Part shown: one piece after another, positions 56,247 through 64,000 of the stretch
How the letters are laid out: every line of letters starts with the position of its first letter
Position numbering within the stretch: the first letter of the stretch is position 1
Assembly: GCA_016286165.1 (NCBI GenBank)
Contig: JAEESE010000014.1
Location: 1-64,000 of the forward strand
Source: Bacteroidaceae bacterium
GTDB taxonomy: Bacteria > Bacteroidota > Bacteroidia > Bacteroidales > Bacteroidaceae
Direction: 5' to 3'
Length of the DNA: 64,000 nt
Translations under genes and position numbers: made by a program
The notes under the pieces: generated by a model
Databases searched by the model: none
What the model was told of the DNA's origin: nothing
The model's input: the letters and a program-made list of their open reading frames with translations, nothing else

Positions 56247-56660
56247 ATGTTTCACCAAGTAGAACTCGAAGGCCTTTTCGCCATCATCCTCTCACTCTCC
56301 ATTCCCATCGTTGCCATCGTGATGGTGTTCATCACCTCCATTAAGAACAAACAGAGCGAAACCCAACTGCGCCTCTCGCTCATCGAGCACGGCACAGAAC
56401 CTGAGACCGCCAAACTGCTCATCGAACAGCAGGAAAAGAAGAGCAACAAGTTCGGCACCCTTCGTGGGGGCTGTGTACTCCTCGGTGCCGGACTCGGAGC
56501 AGCCTGCAACGGCTTCTTAGGTGTCAGCTCAGAAGATATGTATTTTTGGCTGACCGTCGGTGCAGGTATGGGCATCGGACTGCTCATCGCCTTCGTCATA
56601 GAGTACAAACTCACGAAGAAAGAGCAGAGGGAACGAGGGGAACAGGCGGCAGTGGAGTAA
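56247..56660 (+). CDS. DUF6249-like membrane protein
   Basis: This 137-residue protein has an N-terminal membrane segment (IILSLSIPIVAIVMVFITSI), a charged cytoplasmic region (LRLSLIEHGTEPETAKLLIEQQEKK), and two further membrane segments (GCVLLGAGLGAACNGFLG, WLTVGAGMGIGLLIAFVIEY). The layout matches what I recall of DUF6249 proteins that sit beside ECF sigma factors in Bacteroidales. Function unknown. Confidence 0.75.
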   Translation: MFHQVELEGLFAIILSLSIPIVAIVMVFITSIKNKQSETQLRLSLIEHGTEPETAKLLIEQQEKKSNKFGTLRGGCVLLGAGLGAACNGFLGVSSEDMYFWLTVGAGMGIGLLIAFVIEYKLTKKEQRERGEQAAVE

Positions 56661-56783
56661 TACCCCACGAACTCTTTCTACCTATCCAGAGGCTGTGTCA
56701 CAAAATGAATGGCACAGCTTCTTTTTTTTGTACTTTCTCTGTAGTAAATCATGCTCCTTCTTCGTCTAAAGGATAAAAAAAGT

Positions 56784-56791
56784 TACGTTTG
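56784..56791 (+). promoter_or_regulatory. Promoter -7 element of the DUF3836 gene
   Basis: TACGTTTG, 126 bases upstream of the ATG. No strong -33 element. Confidence 0.5.
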
Positions 56792-56916
56792 CCTGCAACT
56801 ATTTTGCATCGGCTTACGTCAAAGAAGTAGAAAACAGCTGTAATAAACCATTCCTGCGCAGGTCTTAATTACAAGCTAAACCCTAACATCAACACACTTA
56901 AACAACGATTACAACT

Positions 56917-57333
56917 ATGAAACTCTCCACTATCATCGCAGCAGCCGTACTGATGTGTACGAGCCTCACCGCCAATGCCCAGAACAACAAACCTGCGCTC
57001 CAGCACCGCTATGAGCACGATGCCCAGGGACGCGTGACAGCACGCACCGCCTACGCTTGGAACGGCGACGAATGGCAGCCCGCCCTTCGCTGGACCTACA
57101 CCTTCAATGTGGCTGGTTACACCGTAGAGCTTGCACGCTACGACCGTCGGCACCACCGCTTCAGCGAGCCAACGGCCAAGACCGTTTACATCTTCGCCCC
57201 GGATTCCTCGGTGGCTTACGTCACCTCCTTCGCACGCAACGATAACACGGCCCACTACGAGCTCACCGACTCGTTCACGGCAGTCTACCCCTATAGGACC
57301 ATAGCTCCCGATCTGCTCGCTGCCAACCAATAG
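56917..57333 (+). CDS. DUF3836 secreted protein
   Basis: This 138-residue protein has signal peptide MKLSTIIAAAVLMCTSLTANAQ and a beta-rich body (YEHDAQGRVTARTAYAWNGDEWQPALRWTYTF) resembling YD-type or RHS-like strands. DUF3836 proteins are frequent in Prevotella and have no known function. It is monocistronic, with a terminator at 57401. Confidence 0.8.
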   Translation: MKLSTIIAAAVLMCTSLTANAQNNKPALQHRYEHDAQGRVTARTAYAWNGDEWQPALRWTYTFNVAGYTVELARYDRRHHRFSEPTAKTVYIFAPDSSVAYVTSFARNDNTAHYELTDSFTAVYPYRTIAPDLLAANQ

Positions 57334-57400
57334 ACATCACCATACTTACTCTGCAAAATACTTGTTAACTTGCTTCATCTTGCAACCGATGAAACAACGC

Positions 57401-57432
57401 AGGCGGCCATCCGTGAGGACAGCCGCCTTTTT
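57401..57432 (+). terminator. Intrinsic terminator after the DUF3836 gene
   Basis: AGGCGGCCATCC (57401-57412) and GGACAGCCGCCT (57417-57428) pair with two mismatches around loop GTGA and precede TTTTT. It resembles the terminator at 25756-25795. Confidence 0.88.
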
Positions 57433-57530
57433 CGTCTCTGTGATTATTGAGGGCGAAGAGCTCTGGAGATGAGGAGAGGACGCGAAGGCATGGCTATTGA
57501 CGCTTTCACGTGAGGACGCAGGGCATGTTA

Positions 57531-57770
57531 GATTAAATCATATTTGTATGATTTGAAAAGATTTGTGGGATTTCTGCCACGGAGTGGCACTCCCTTGACT
57601 TGGCCGCTACGCGGTGATTGTAGTCGCCTGCGGCGAGAAATCATTCAAATCAGTCCAAATCTATCAAATCCTTACAAACATAAATATCCGTCCTTTTCCG
57701 TGTCTTTCCGTGTTTTTTCCGTTATTTCCGTGTACTTCCGTTGTTCCCGTGTATTTCCGTTGTTCTAAAC
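57531..57770. repeat. Composite repeat region upstream of the six-hairpin glycosidase stop
   Basis: GATTTG/ATTTGT words (57531-57573) face CAAATC words (57651-57672), with nested palindromes GCCAC-GGA-GTGGC and GCCGC-TAC-GCGGT between them. From 57695 to 57765 a run of TTTCCGTG/CTTCCGTTG words follows, spaced 9-11 bases. This last run includes the final codons of the minus-strand glycosidase. Confidence 0.7.
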
Positions 57771-59752
57771 TCCACTTCGCCTTGTCCGTGGTCGATGACT
57801 CGGCCGTTCTTGATGAGTTGCACTTGTACGCGCTGCCGCTTGTCGCGATACACGCGGAGGTCGAAGTCGCTGCCGCAGATGCGCACGTGGTGCAGGCTCA
57901 TCTCGGGCCATGCCTGTGGCAGACGCGGCGACACGGTGAAGCGGTGCAGGCCTGTGGGACGAATGCCGAAGAGGCCTTCGGTGATGATGCGGGCGTAGAG
58001 GGCGCTCTCGGCTGACAGGTGTCGCTGGTTGCCCTCGGGCCATGCCTCAATGGCATACGGCACATGGCTGCCCAGCAGGCGCGTGCGGGAGTAATACTGC
58101 AGGAACCCGAGGGTGCGCTCGGTGTCGCCTGCCATGAGGGCGCCGCGCAGGGCATAGAGGGTGGAGCGGTCCCAGAAAGTCTCGCTGCCCGCTTGTGTCA
58201 GCATGCCGTCCTTGGTCCACAGGCGCGGTGAATACAGGGCGTCGATAGTGCCCTTTGCGCGGTCGAAGATGTTCATCGTCAGTGGAATGCATATCCACGA
58301 CCGCAGCACCGTGTTGCCCTCGTAGTAGCGATAGGTGTCAAAGCCCTCCACCTCGGCGTGGAAATAGCGGTCTATGGCGCCGCGCAGCTCACGGGCCTGC
58401 TGCTCATAGCCACGTGCCACGGCAGCAGGTCGCTTGAGGTCGCGTGCCAGATAGGCGGCTGAGAGCAGGGCGTCGTAGTATAGCGACGAGGTACACAGGT
58501 TAGCGTTGCCCGATGGGAAACGGCCTTCCAACTCATCGCGGTCCGAGCGCACCACACCCGCATCGTTCAGCTGCCTGCGGCAATACTCCAGTGTCCACTC
58601 TATCAGCGGCCACAGACGCGCAGCCTCGTCGCGGTTGCCGCGTGCCAGGGCATAGCGCGAGGCTCCGTAGGCTATCATGGCAGCATCACCGCGGTCGCCG
58701 GCGCCGTTCCAGTAGCTGGTGCCTTCGGCTATGATGCTGCTGGGTATGGGCTTCCACTCGTCGTTCATCCACTGGGCGAACATACGCCACGAGTTCATGG
58801 CAGAGGCATTGGCATACTCGTCGCCGATGAAGGGGAAGAAGGGGTTGGCATATTCTGCTTGGTCGTTGGCCCAGATGGCGGCGTAGTAGCGCTCGCCGCC
58901 CGGACCGTGCATCGGGCCGTTCTTGGTTTGGAAGATACTCTCGCATGCCCGTATCTTGGCAAAGGCAAACATCCTATTCAGCACGCTGTCAGGTGTGGCA
59001 AGCACCAGGTTGCGCTGCCACTCGTCAACGCGCTGGCGCCGCGCAGCTATCTCTGCCGCCGCATCGCAGGTCAGCGGCTGCTCGTTCTGCCTACGGGCGC
59101 TTAGTACCGCCGTGAACGTGAGGCTCTGCTGCGGTGCCAGCGTGTAGGAGCCAGTGCCATAGAGCCGTTCCTCAACCACATAAGCGCCGTCTACGCCTTG
59201 TGCGGCATCACTCGTCATGCGATGCTCCGTAGGCTCAATGCTCACTGCCACAGCTCTGTCGCCCAGATTCGTCAGTTCATACTGCTCCACCAGCGCGGGC
59301 AGCGTGACCGACGTACTAAGCGTGCGCCGCACACCTATTGTGCCCCATTGGCTCTGCACCGTCAGCAGTCCCTTCAGCGACACACTTTCCACCTGCTCGC
59401 TGCGATCCACGAGTCGGCTTTGTCCGATGAGCACGCTCTCTAAAGGTTCCCAACCGACATAGCGGATGAAGCTGCCGTGAGTGTCGTTGGGTATGGTGCG
59501 CAGCATAGGAAACACCAGATGGCGCTCGCAGGTGAAACGACCCTCGCCGGTGATGCCGTAGTGCAGCACCACCGCCATCTGCTGACCTGCCATCTCTATG
59601 TGGTCAGTGTGGGCACGTCCGTCGTAGCGCCATGTTATGCCGCCCTCGTCGTTAAGCGTCCAAAAAGGTTTCTCCACCTCGTCGGCGTATGCCGCCGTGG
59701 CTGCCAAAGCGCTCATCAGCGCCAAAGAGCATAATAGATGTTTTGAGTTCAT
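57722..59752 (-). CDS. Exported six-hairpin glycosidase-like protein
   Basis: This 676-residue protein has signal peptide MNSKHLLCSLALMSALAATAAYA and two regions: an N-terminal beta-sandwich (about 30-250) and an (alpha/alpha)6 barrel (GPMHGPGGERYYAAIWANDQAEYANPFFP; DELEGRFPSGNANLCTSSLYYDALLSAAYLA). The acid-rich loop IWANDQAEY and the AEAWPEGN-like stretch IEAWPEGNQRHLSAES are candidate active-site segments. The GH family (15/63/78-like) is not clear. The C-terminal ~14 residues are encoded by repeat DNA. The in-frame start at 59770 is less likely. Confidence 0.8.
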   Translation of the reverse strand: MNSKHLLCSLALMSALAATAAYADEVEKPFWTLNDEGGITWRYDGRAHTDHIEMAGQQMAVVLHYGITGEGRFTCERHLVFPMLRTIPNDTHGSFIRYVGWEPLESVLIGQSRLVDRSEQVESVSLKGLLTVQSQWGTIGVRRTLSTSVTLPALVEQYELTNLGDRAVAVSIEPTEHRMTSDAAQGVDGAYVVEERLYGTGSYTLAPQQSLTFTAVLSARRQNEQPLTCDAAAEIAARRQRVDEWQRNLVLATPDSVLNRMFAFAKIRACESIFQTKNGPMHGPGGERYYAAIWANDQAEYANPFFPFIGDEYANASAMNSWRMFAQWMNDEWKPIPSSIIAEGTSYWNGAGDRGDAAMIAYGASRYALARGNRDEAARLWPLIEWTLEYCRRQLNDAGVVRSDRDELEGRFPSGNANLCTSSLYYDALLSAAYLARDLKRPAAVARGYEQQARELRGAIDRYFHAEVEGFDTYRYYEGNTVLRSWICIPLTMNIFDRAKGTIDALYSPRLWTKDGMLTQAGSETFWDRSTLYALRGALMAGDTERTLGFLQYYSRTRLLGSHVPYAIEAWPEGNQRHLSAESALYARIITEGLFGIRPTGLHRFTVSPRLPQAWPEMSLHHVRICGSDFDLRVYRDKRQRVQVQLIKNGRVIDHGQGEVEFRTTEIHGNNGSTRK

Positions 59753-59789
59753 AACTGTCTTATATTTCAAAAATGTAACGAGTCAGGAC

Positions 59790-60080
59790 TTAACCTTTCG
59801 GCTGCAAGTAGCTCCGCAGAGCCTGAACATAAGCCTCGAAAGCCTCTTGCCCCTTGGGTGTTATGCGGCAGATAGTGCAAGGGCGCTTGCCCTTGAAGGT
59901 CTTCTCTACCTCGATATACCCTGCAGCTGATAGTTTCTCCACTTGCACACTCAAGTTGCCTGCCGTGGCTCCCGTTTGCTCCTTGATATACGGGAACTCG
60001 GCTTCGTCGGCGCTGATGAGCAGCGACATGATAGCCAGTCGCAACTCGGAATGCAGTAATGGGTCTAATGGCTGAAACAT
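59790..60080 (-). CDS. Small winged-helix transcriptional regulator
   Basis: This 96-residue protein is a single winged-helix domain (LHSELRLAIMSLLISADEAEFPYIKEQTGATAGNLSVQVEKLSAAGYIEV, then TPKGQEAFEAYVQALRSYL), of the MarR/ArsR-like type used with small membrane proteins. It overlaps or abuts the stop of the upstream membrane protein gene, so the two are coupled; a GTG at 60086 is an alternative start. Confidence 0.88.
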   Translation of the reverse strand: MFQPLDPLLHSELRLAIMSLLISADEAEFPYIKEQTGATAGNLSVQVEKLSAAGYIEVEKTFKGKRPCTICRITPKGQEAFEAYVQALRSYLQPKG

Positions 60081-60082
60081 AA

Positions 60083-60775
60083 TCACTTCTGATGTTTAAG
60101 CATCAGGCCTGGGAGCATCAGACCGATGAGGGCAAAGAGGAAAACCGACAGGCAGGGGCTGACGTTATGCCAAATGCCGACAGTATGTATGGAAGAGATT
60201 CGAGCCAAGATTGCACCCATGATGCCCGAGTAGTCACCGACTGCAACAACCAGGGAGCCGATGATGCCGAACCATACAAGCCATTTGCTCTTCAAAATGT
60301 GTCCTGTGATGCTTATGGACATGCCCATCAGCAGGATGATGACAGGCGTTATAGCCACTTGCTGCGAAACAATTACCGTGGGATCAGAGGATAACCATCT
60401 AATAATAAGTACGTTCCATAAACTGGCCAAGATAAAGAATCCAAGCACCAGAGCGGCAAATGTCCACCAAGTCTTACCCACCAACGAGCTGACGAGGTTT
60501 ACAGGTGCGTGCGCTTGTTTCTTATTAATACTGCGCATAGCTAGCCAGATGATGACTGGCAACAGGAACCATAGCAAATGACCGATGGGTGTAAATCCAT
60601 TGTTCATCGCAATGATATTGACAATCGCAACCGCCATTGCCATAGCCATTGTGCAGAAACCTGCTACATAAAGCGACTGTCCCGTACTCTTCGAAACAGC
60701 CTTACGGCTCTGTGCAATCTGCTCGGTAATGATTTCCAGACTGCGCTCTGCAGTCATATTCATGTTTTCTTCCAT
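60083..60775 (-). CDS. Multi-pass membrane protein paired with the regulator
   Basis: This 230-residue protein has six hydrophobic segments (LYVAGFCTMAMAMAVAIVNII, IGHLLWFLLPVIIWLAM, WTFAALVLGFFILASLWNVLII, VAITPVIILLMGMSI, WLVWFGIIGSLVVAVG, LSVFLFALIGLMLPGLML). No named family recognised. A good promoter precedes it, and the winged-helix gene follows directly, so the regulator probably controls this pair. Confidence 0.78.
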   Translation of the reverse strand: MEENMNMTAERSLEIITEQIAQSRKAVSKSTGQSLYVAGFCTMAMAMAVAIVNIIAMNNGFTPIGHLLWFLLPVIIWLAMRSINKKQAHAPVNLVSSLVGKTWWTFAALVLGFFILASLWNVLIIRWLSSDPTVIVSQQVAITPVIILLMGMSISITGHILKSKWLVWFGIIGSLVVAVGDYSGIMGAILARISSIHTVGIWHNVSPCLSVFLFALIGLMLPGLMLKHQK

Positions 60776-60904
60776 TGTTTTTGTTTGTTTTTAGGGACAA
60801 ATGTTCATTGCCCATTGGTAAATAGTTCATTTTAACGACTCTCTCGCCTCCTCTTTCCTCCTGCAGTAAGGGCAGATTCGGCGTTGCATTACCGGTTTGC
60901 GCTG

Positions 60905-60936
60905 CAAAGGTAAATTAGTTTATAATATAAACCAAA
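60905..60936 (-). promoter_or_regulatory. Promoter of the membrane protein/regulator pair
   Basis: The minus strand has TACCTTTG (60905-60912) and TTTG (60933-60936), 20 bases apart. The leader is about 130 bases. In the rest of the 356-base gap before the TonB receptor (60937-61131) I see no gene, riboswitch or clear promoter. Confidence 0.75.
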
Positions 60937-61131
60937 TTATTTCATGAATTTTTTTCATTATAGCTTTATTTTAACATTTCTTCGGAAGGTAAGGTAGGGG
61001 TTGCCGCCCGCGACCTTAAAATTTTTTTAATATCTATTAAACCCATAAAGATTTCGTGTGTCATAACAAAGCACAAGCACAAAATAAGACACGATTATAC
61101 TTATATTATTAATCTGGATTAAGAATTTGAT

Positions 61132-63045
61132 ATGAATATAAGACTGATGGTGATGTTCGCGGCTATCGCCACGAGCGCTGTTGTATGTGCAGAGGAGGCC
61201 GATACGCTTTCGCTGCACGAAGTCGTTGTCACGGGCACGCGCGCGCCCGTATCGGAGCGCGTGCTAGCAGCCACCATAACGCAGGTAGGCAAGGAACAGC
61301 TGACGCAGATGCAGCGCATCAGCGTGTTGCCAACTCTGACGGAGGCGGTGCCCAGCCTGTTCGTGACTCAGCGCGGCGTGATGGGCTACGGCGTGAGTGG
61401 CGGCGCAGCAGGAGCTATCAGCGTGCGCGGCCTGAGCGGCGGCACAGGTCAGGTGATGGTGCTGGTGGACGGACATCCGCAGTACCAGGGCATCTTCGGT
61501 CACCCCATAGCCGATGCCTACCATACGATGCTCGCCGAACGTATAGAGGTGGTGCGCGGACCTGCCTCGCTGCTCTATGGCTCGAATGCCATGGGCGGAG
61601 TGGTGAACATCATCACCAAGCACGGTCTGGCAGATGCCTTCGGGGGTGCTGAGGACGCGGTGAACACATCGCTCAACGTGGGCGCAGGCTCGTACAACAG
61701 CCTGCAGGCCGAAGTGGCAAACAGCGTGCGGCAGGGTAGGTTCTTCAGCGATGTGGCGCTGAACTACCAGCGTAGCGATAACCATCGCCCGAACATGGGT
61801 TTCTACCAATACGGCGGCGTGGCCAAGGTGGGCTACGACCTTTCGCCACACTGGCGTGCGTGGGGCGCGCTGAACCTGACGCATTTTGCTGCCTCGAACC
61901 CCGGACCTGTGAGCGCACCACTACTGGATGCGCGGCAGTGGATAAACCGCGGGGTGGCGGAAGTGGCAGTGGAGAACCGCTACGGCAACACGAGCGGCGC
62001 AGTGAGCGTGTATCATAATTTCGGGCGACATAAGATAAACGACGGTCATGCTGCTACGGCGGCAGCACGCGACTACCTGTTCCGATCGAAGGATGCCCTG
62101 ACGGGCGTGAGCGCTCACCAGGGCTTCGGCCTATGGCGCGGCAACTGGACCACGGTGGGCTTCGACTACCAGAATATTCACGGCGAGGCGTGGAATGCCG
62201 ACATCGTGACGAATGAGCGTCTGAACCGTAAGATGGAGCAGAACATGCACTATCCTCTGGACAAGGACCTGACCGAGGTGGCAGGGTATGTTGACATGCG
62301 CCAGGATATCCTGCCGTGGTGGACAGTGGAGGCAGGCGTGCGCTACGACCACCACTCCGAAGCGGGCGGCGAATGGGTGCCGCAAGGCGGGTTCGTGTTC
62401 CGACCCTGCAGTAACGGCGAGCTGAAGCTGACGGCAGGTAAGGGATTCCGTGTGCCTAACCTCAAGGAGATGTACCTCTATGGCATGGCTAACCCAGAGC
62501 TGGAGCCTGAACGTATGTGGAACTACGAAGTGGCGTGGAAGCAGCGCCTGGCTGAGGGGCGTTTCACGTATGGCGTGAACCTCTTCTACATGAAGGCCGA
62601 CAACCTCATCGGCACGATGATGGTGGAGGCACTGGGCCGCAATGCCAACTACAACACCGGCGCGACCGAGCACTACGGTGCCGAGCTGGAAGCGGCATTC
62701 AAGGTGAACAGCCATTGGAGCGTGAATACCAACCACAGTTACCTGCACACTCAAAAGCCTATCCTGGCAGCTCCGGAATACAAGGGCTACCTCGGGGTGC
62801 AATATCGCGTGTGCGGCTTCGCACTGAATGCAGGTCTCCAGCACGTGAGCGGCCTGTGCACAAACATCGCCAACGATGCAAAGGAGCACTTCACGCTGCT
62901 CAGCATAGGTGCCTCATATAGCTTTCTGCCGCAGGTGAAGCTATGGGCACGCGGCGAGAACCTGCTGGCTCAGAAATACGAGATCAACGAGGGATTCCCC
63001 ATGCCCAAGGCTACCGTCATGAGCGGGGTGAGCGTGAACTTCTGA
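61132..63045 (+). CDS. TonB-dependent outer-membrane receptor
   Basis: This 637-residue beta-barrel receptor has a signal peptide (MNIRLMVMFAAIATSAVVCAEE), a TonB box-like DTLSLHEVVVTGTR, a plug domain (GAISVRGLSGGTGQVMVLVDGHPQYQGIFGHPIADAYHTMLAERIEVVRGPASLLYGSNAMGGVVNIIT) and a barrel ending in VMSGVSVNF. It is shorter than SusC and lacks a SusD partner, so it belongs to the siderophore/vitamin type. Substrate unknown; the ECF S-component two genes downstream suggests a small vitamin or metal complex. Confidence 0.92.
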   Translation: MNIRLMVMFAAIATSAVVCAEEADTLSLHEVVVTGTRAPVSERVLAATITQVGKEQLTQMQRISVLPTLTEAVPSLFVTQRGVMGYGVSGGAAGAISVRGLSGGTGQVMVLVDGHPQYQGIFGHPIADAYHTMLAERIEVVRGPASLLYGSNAMGGVVNIITKHGLADAFGGAEDAVNTSLNVGAGSYNSLQAEVANSVRQGRFFSDVALNYQRSDNHRPNMGFYQYGGVAKVGYDLSPHWRAWGALNLTHFAASNPGPVSAPLLDARQWINRGVAEVAVENRYGNTSGAVSVYHNFGRHKINDGHAATAAARDYLFRSKDALTGVSAHQGFGLWRGNWTTVGFDYQNIHGEAWNADIVTNERLNRKMEQNMHYPLDKDLTEVAGYVDMRQDILPWWTVEAGVRYDHHSEAGGEWVPQGGFVFRPCSNGELKLTAGKGFRVPNLKEMYLYGMANPELEPERMWNYEVAWKQRLAEGRFTYGVNLFYMKADNLIGTMMVEALGRNANYNTGATEHYGAELEAAFKVNSHWSVNTNHSYLHTQKPILAAPEYKGYLGVQYRVCGFALNAGLQHVSGLCTNIANDAKEHFTLLSIGASYSFLPQVKLWARGENLLAQKYEINEGFPMPKATVMSGVSVNF

Positions 63046-63059
63046 GACTCAGGTCAATT

Positions 63060-63092
63060 TAAGGAGTTAAAGGAGTTAAAGAAGTTAAAGAC
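63060..63092. repeat. GGAGTTAAA nonamer repeat
   Basis: Three consecutive 9-base words (AAGGAGTTA-type: GGAGTTAAA, GGAGTTAAA, GAAGTTAAA) lie directly before the DUF1893 ATG. It lacks a facing arm, but AAACTCTAAA and CTCAACTCATAAA follow inside the gene. Confidence 0.65.
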
Positions 63093-63094
63093 GA

Positions 63095-63562
63095 ATGTCT
63101 AGCAAGCAGAGCTTGCGAAAGTCAAACTCTAAACCAGTGAACTCTCAACTCATAAACATACTCCACGACCAAGGCTGTTCGCTCGTAGTGGAAACGGCGG
63201 CAGGTGAGGTGACGACCTACGACAAGAAGGGCGTGCGTGACCTCATCTGGCTACTCGACAACGAGCCCGAGAGGCTGCGCGGCGCAAGGGTTGCCGACAA
63301 GGTGATAGGCAAGGCGGCGGCAGCGCTGATGGTGCAGGGCGGAGTGGTGGAAGCATACGCCGAGGTTTTGAGCCGCAAGGCACTGCCCCTGCTCGAGGCG
63401 GCAGATGTGTTCTACGCCTTCGGTGAGTTGGTGGATGGCATCGTGATTCCCGAGGGCGACGACCGCTGCCCGTTGGAGCAGATAGTGGGTCCTGCACTTA
63501 CGGCTGCTGAGGCAGAACAGATGCTTCGACAGCACTTTGAGATGAAACAAAGAATGAAATAA
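63095..63562 (+). CDS. DUF1893 protein
   Basis: This 155-residue cytosolic protein contains the DUF1893 pattern at about 25-150 (CSLVVETAAGEVTTYDKKGVRDLIWLLDN, ADKVIGKAAAALMVQGGVVEAYAEVLS, DDRCPLEQIV), a family proposed to have a deaminase-like fold with the CP and E residues conserved. The first ~22 residues (SSKQSLRKSNSKPVNSQLIN) are low complexity and repeat-derived, and the true start may be later. The neighbouring ECF S component suggests a role with a nucleobase- or vitamin-like molecule (inference). Confidence 0.82.
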   Translation: MSSKQSLRKSNSKPVNSQLINILHDQGCSLVVETAAGEVTTYDKKGVRDLIWLLDNEPERLRGARVADKVIGKAAAALMVQGGVVEAYAEVLSRKALPLLEAADVFYAFGELVDGIVIPEGDDRCPLEQIVGPALTAAEAEQMLRQHFEMKQRMK

Positions 63563-63589
63563 ACGTCAAATCATAAAAACAACAAAATT

Positions 63590-64000
63590 ATGCAAGCATC
63601 AACAGTAAACCTCTACTCGCTGACTTATCGCGAGAGCCGCACATTCATCTTCGCGGCATTGTTCGTAATGGGCAATATTCTGTTGCCACAGCTATGTCAC
63701 CTCGTTCCCAACGGCGGTTTCATGTTCCTGCCTATCTACTTCTTCACGCTCGTAGCAGCATATAAGTATGGTTGGCAGGTGGGCCTGCTCACGGCGGTGC
63801 TTTCGCCCGTGGTGAATTCGGCTTTGTTTGGTATGCCTGCTCCCGAAGTGGTGCCCAGCATACTGATGAAGTCGGTGGTGCTGGCCCTCAGTGCCGCTTA
63901 CGTAGCCAATCGCTCCAAGGACGTGAGCATCCTCCTGCTCATGGCCGTGGTGCTGCTCTATCAGGTCGTGGGCTCGCTCATCGAGTCGGCTATGGCAGGC
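63590..64000 (+). CDS. ECF transporter S component (partial)
   Basis: The first 137 residues of a membrane protein are visible, and the frame runs off the window. Hydrophobic segments begin FIFAALFVMGNILLPQLCHLVPNGG, then FMFLPIYFFTLVAAYKYGWQVGLLTAVLSPVVNSALFG and SILLLMAVVLLYQVVGSLIESAMAG. The pattern is that of small S components that bind a substrate and pair with an energising EcfA/A'/T module. Substrate and the partner genes are outside the window. Confidence 0.72.
   Translation, partial: MQASTVNLYSLTYRESRTFIFAALFVMGNILLPQLCHLVPNGGFMFLPIYFFTLVAAYKYGWQVGLLTAVLSPVVNSALFGMPAPEVVPSILMKSVVLALSAAYVANRSKDVSILLLMAVVLLYQVVGSLIESAMAG

Noticed and set aside
57544..57768. 74-codon ORF on the plus strand
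   Set aside because: It is built from palindromes and TTTCCGTG words and overlaps the glycosidase end; no start context.
60776..61131. Riboswitch upstream of the TonB receptor
   Set aside because: I looked for cobalamin-, thiamine- and FMN-type cores and saw none; the region is AT-rich without clear stems.

Overview
The window looks like a chromosome segment of a Bacteroidales bacterium, most likely a member of the Prevotellaceae. This rests on the Bacteroidetes promoter pattern TTTG-N19-21-TAnnTTTG upstream of many genes, the gene orders tuf-trnW-secE-nusG-rplKAJL-rpoBC and rimP-nusA-infB, a V/A-type ATPase operon containing a DUF2764 gene, lipoproteins with acidic export signals, and several families typical of this group (DUF3836, DUF6078-like, DUF6249-like, GH127, a two-gene TonB receptor/ECF S-component neighbourhood). 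Base composition and codon use look uniform. I saw no insertion sequence, prophage, integron, CRISPR array or rRNA.

Layout. Positions 1-11660 hold the transcription/translation superoperon: the end of tuf, tRNA-Trp, secE, nusG, rplK, rplA, rplJ, rplL, rpoB, rpoC. Positions 11734-21600 hold single genes: Xaa-Pro aminopeptidase, malate dehydrogenase, a VWA protein fused to a macro-like domain, an unknown partner gene, a DUF6078-like protein, an M16 peptidase, a Rid-family protein and a small lipoprotein. Positions 21861-25180 are a hemerythrin-LuxR regulator, ruvB and sufS. Positions 25388-27701 hold a structured leader with a 41-residue membrane peptide and a family 2 glycoside hydrolase. Positions 27959-35644 are the complete V/A-ATPase operon (E, DUF2764, A, B, D, I, K), followed by a TolC-family remnant and xerD. 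Positions 36822-43305 carry two lipoproteins, a GH127 enzyme and a stand-alone sufB. Positions 43306-44300 are a repeat-rich noncoding stretch. Positions 44300-49658 are cvpA, infB, nusA, rimP on the minus strand. The rest holds cysE, a PBP4-type carboxypeptidase, nadB, an SGNH esterase, an ECF sigma factor cluster, a DUF3836 protein, a six-hairpin glycosidase, a small regulator/membrane-protein pair, a TonB-dependent receptor, a DUF1893 protein and the start of an ECF transporter S component.

Most genes are ordinary core functions. The unusual part is the intergenic DNA. Three arrays of palindromic units with an exact 22-bp period (six, four and eight units) sit immediately 3' of genes. A second class of inverted repeat is built from 7- or 8-base A/T-rich words and recurs between genes of operons. 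A third, C/G-rich palindromic element occurs inside coding sequences (the M16 linker, the ruvB N-terminus, a lipoprotein signal peptide), like the protein-embedded palindromes of Rickettsia. These repeats are the best candidates for something undescribed. Among proteins, the VWA/macro fusion and the hemerythrin/LuxR fusion deserve attention.

All protein calls come from reading motifs by eye. No database search was possible, so domain names are recognition calls and positions within proteins are approximate unless a residue number is given.
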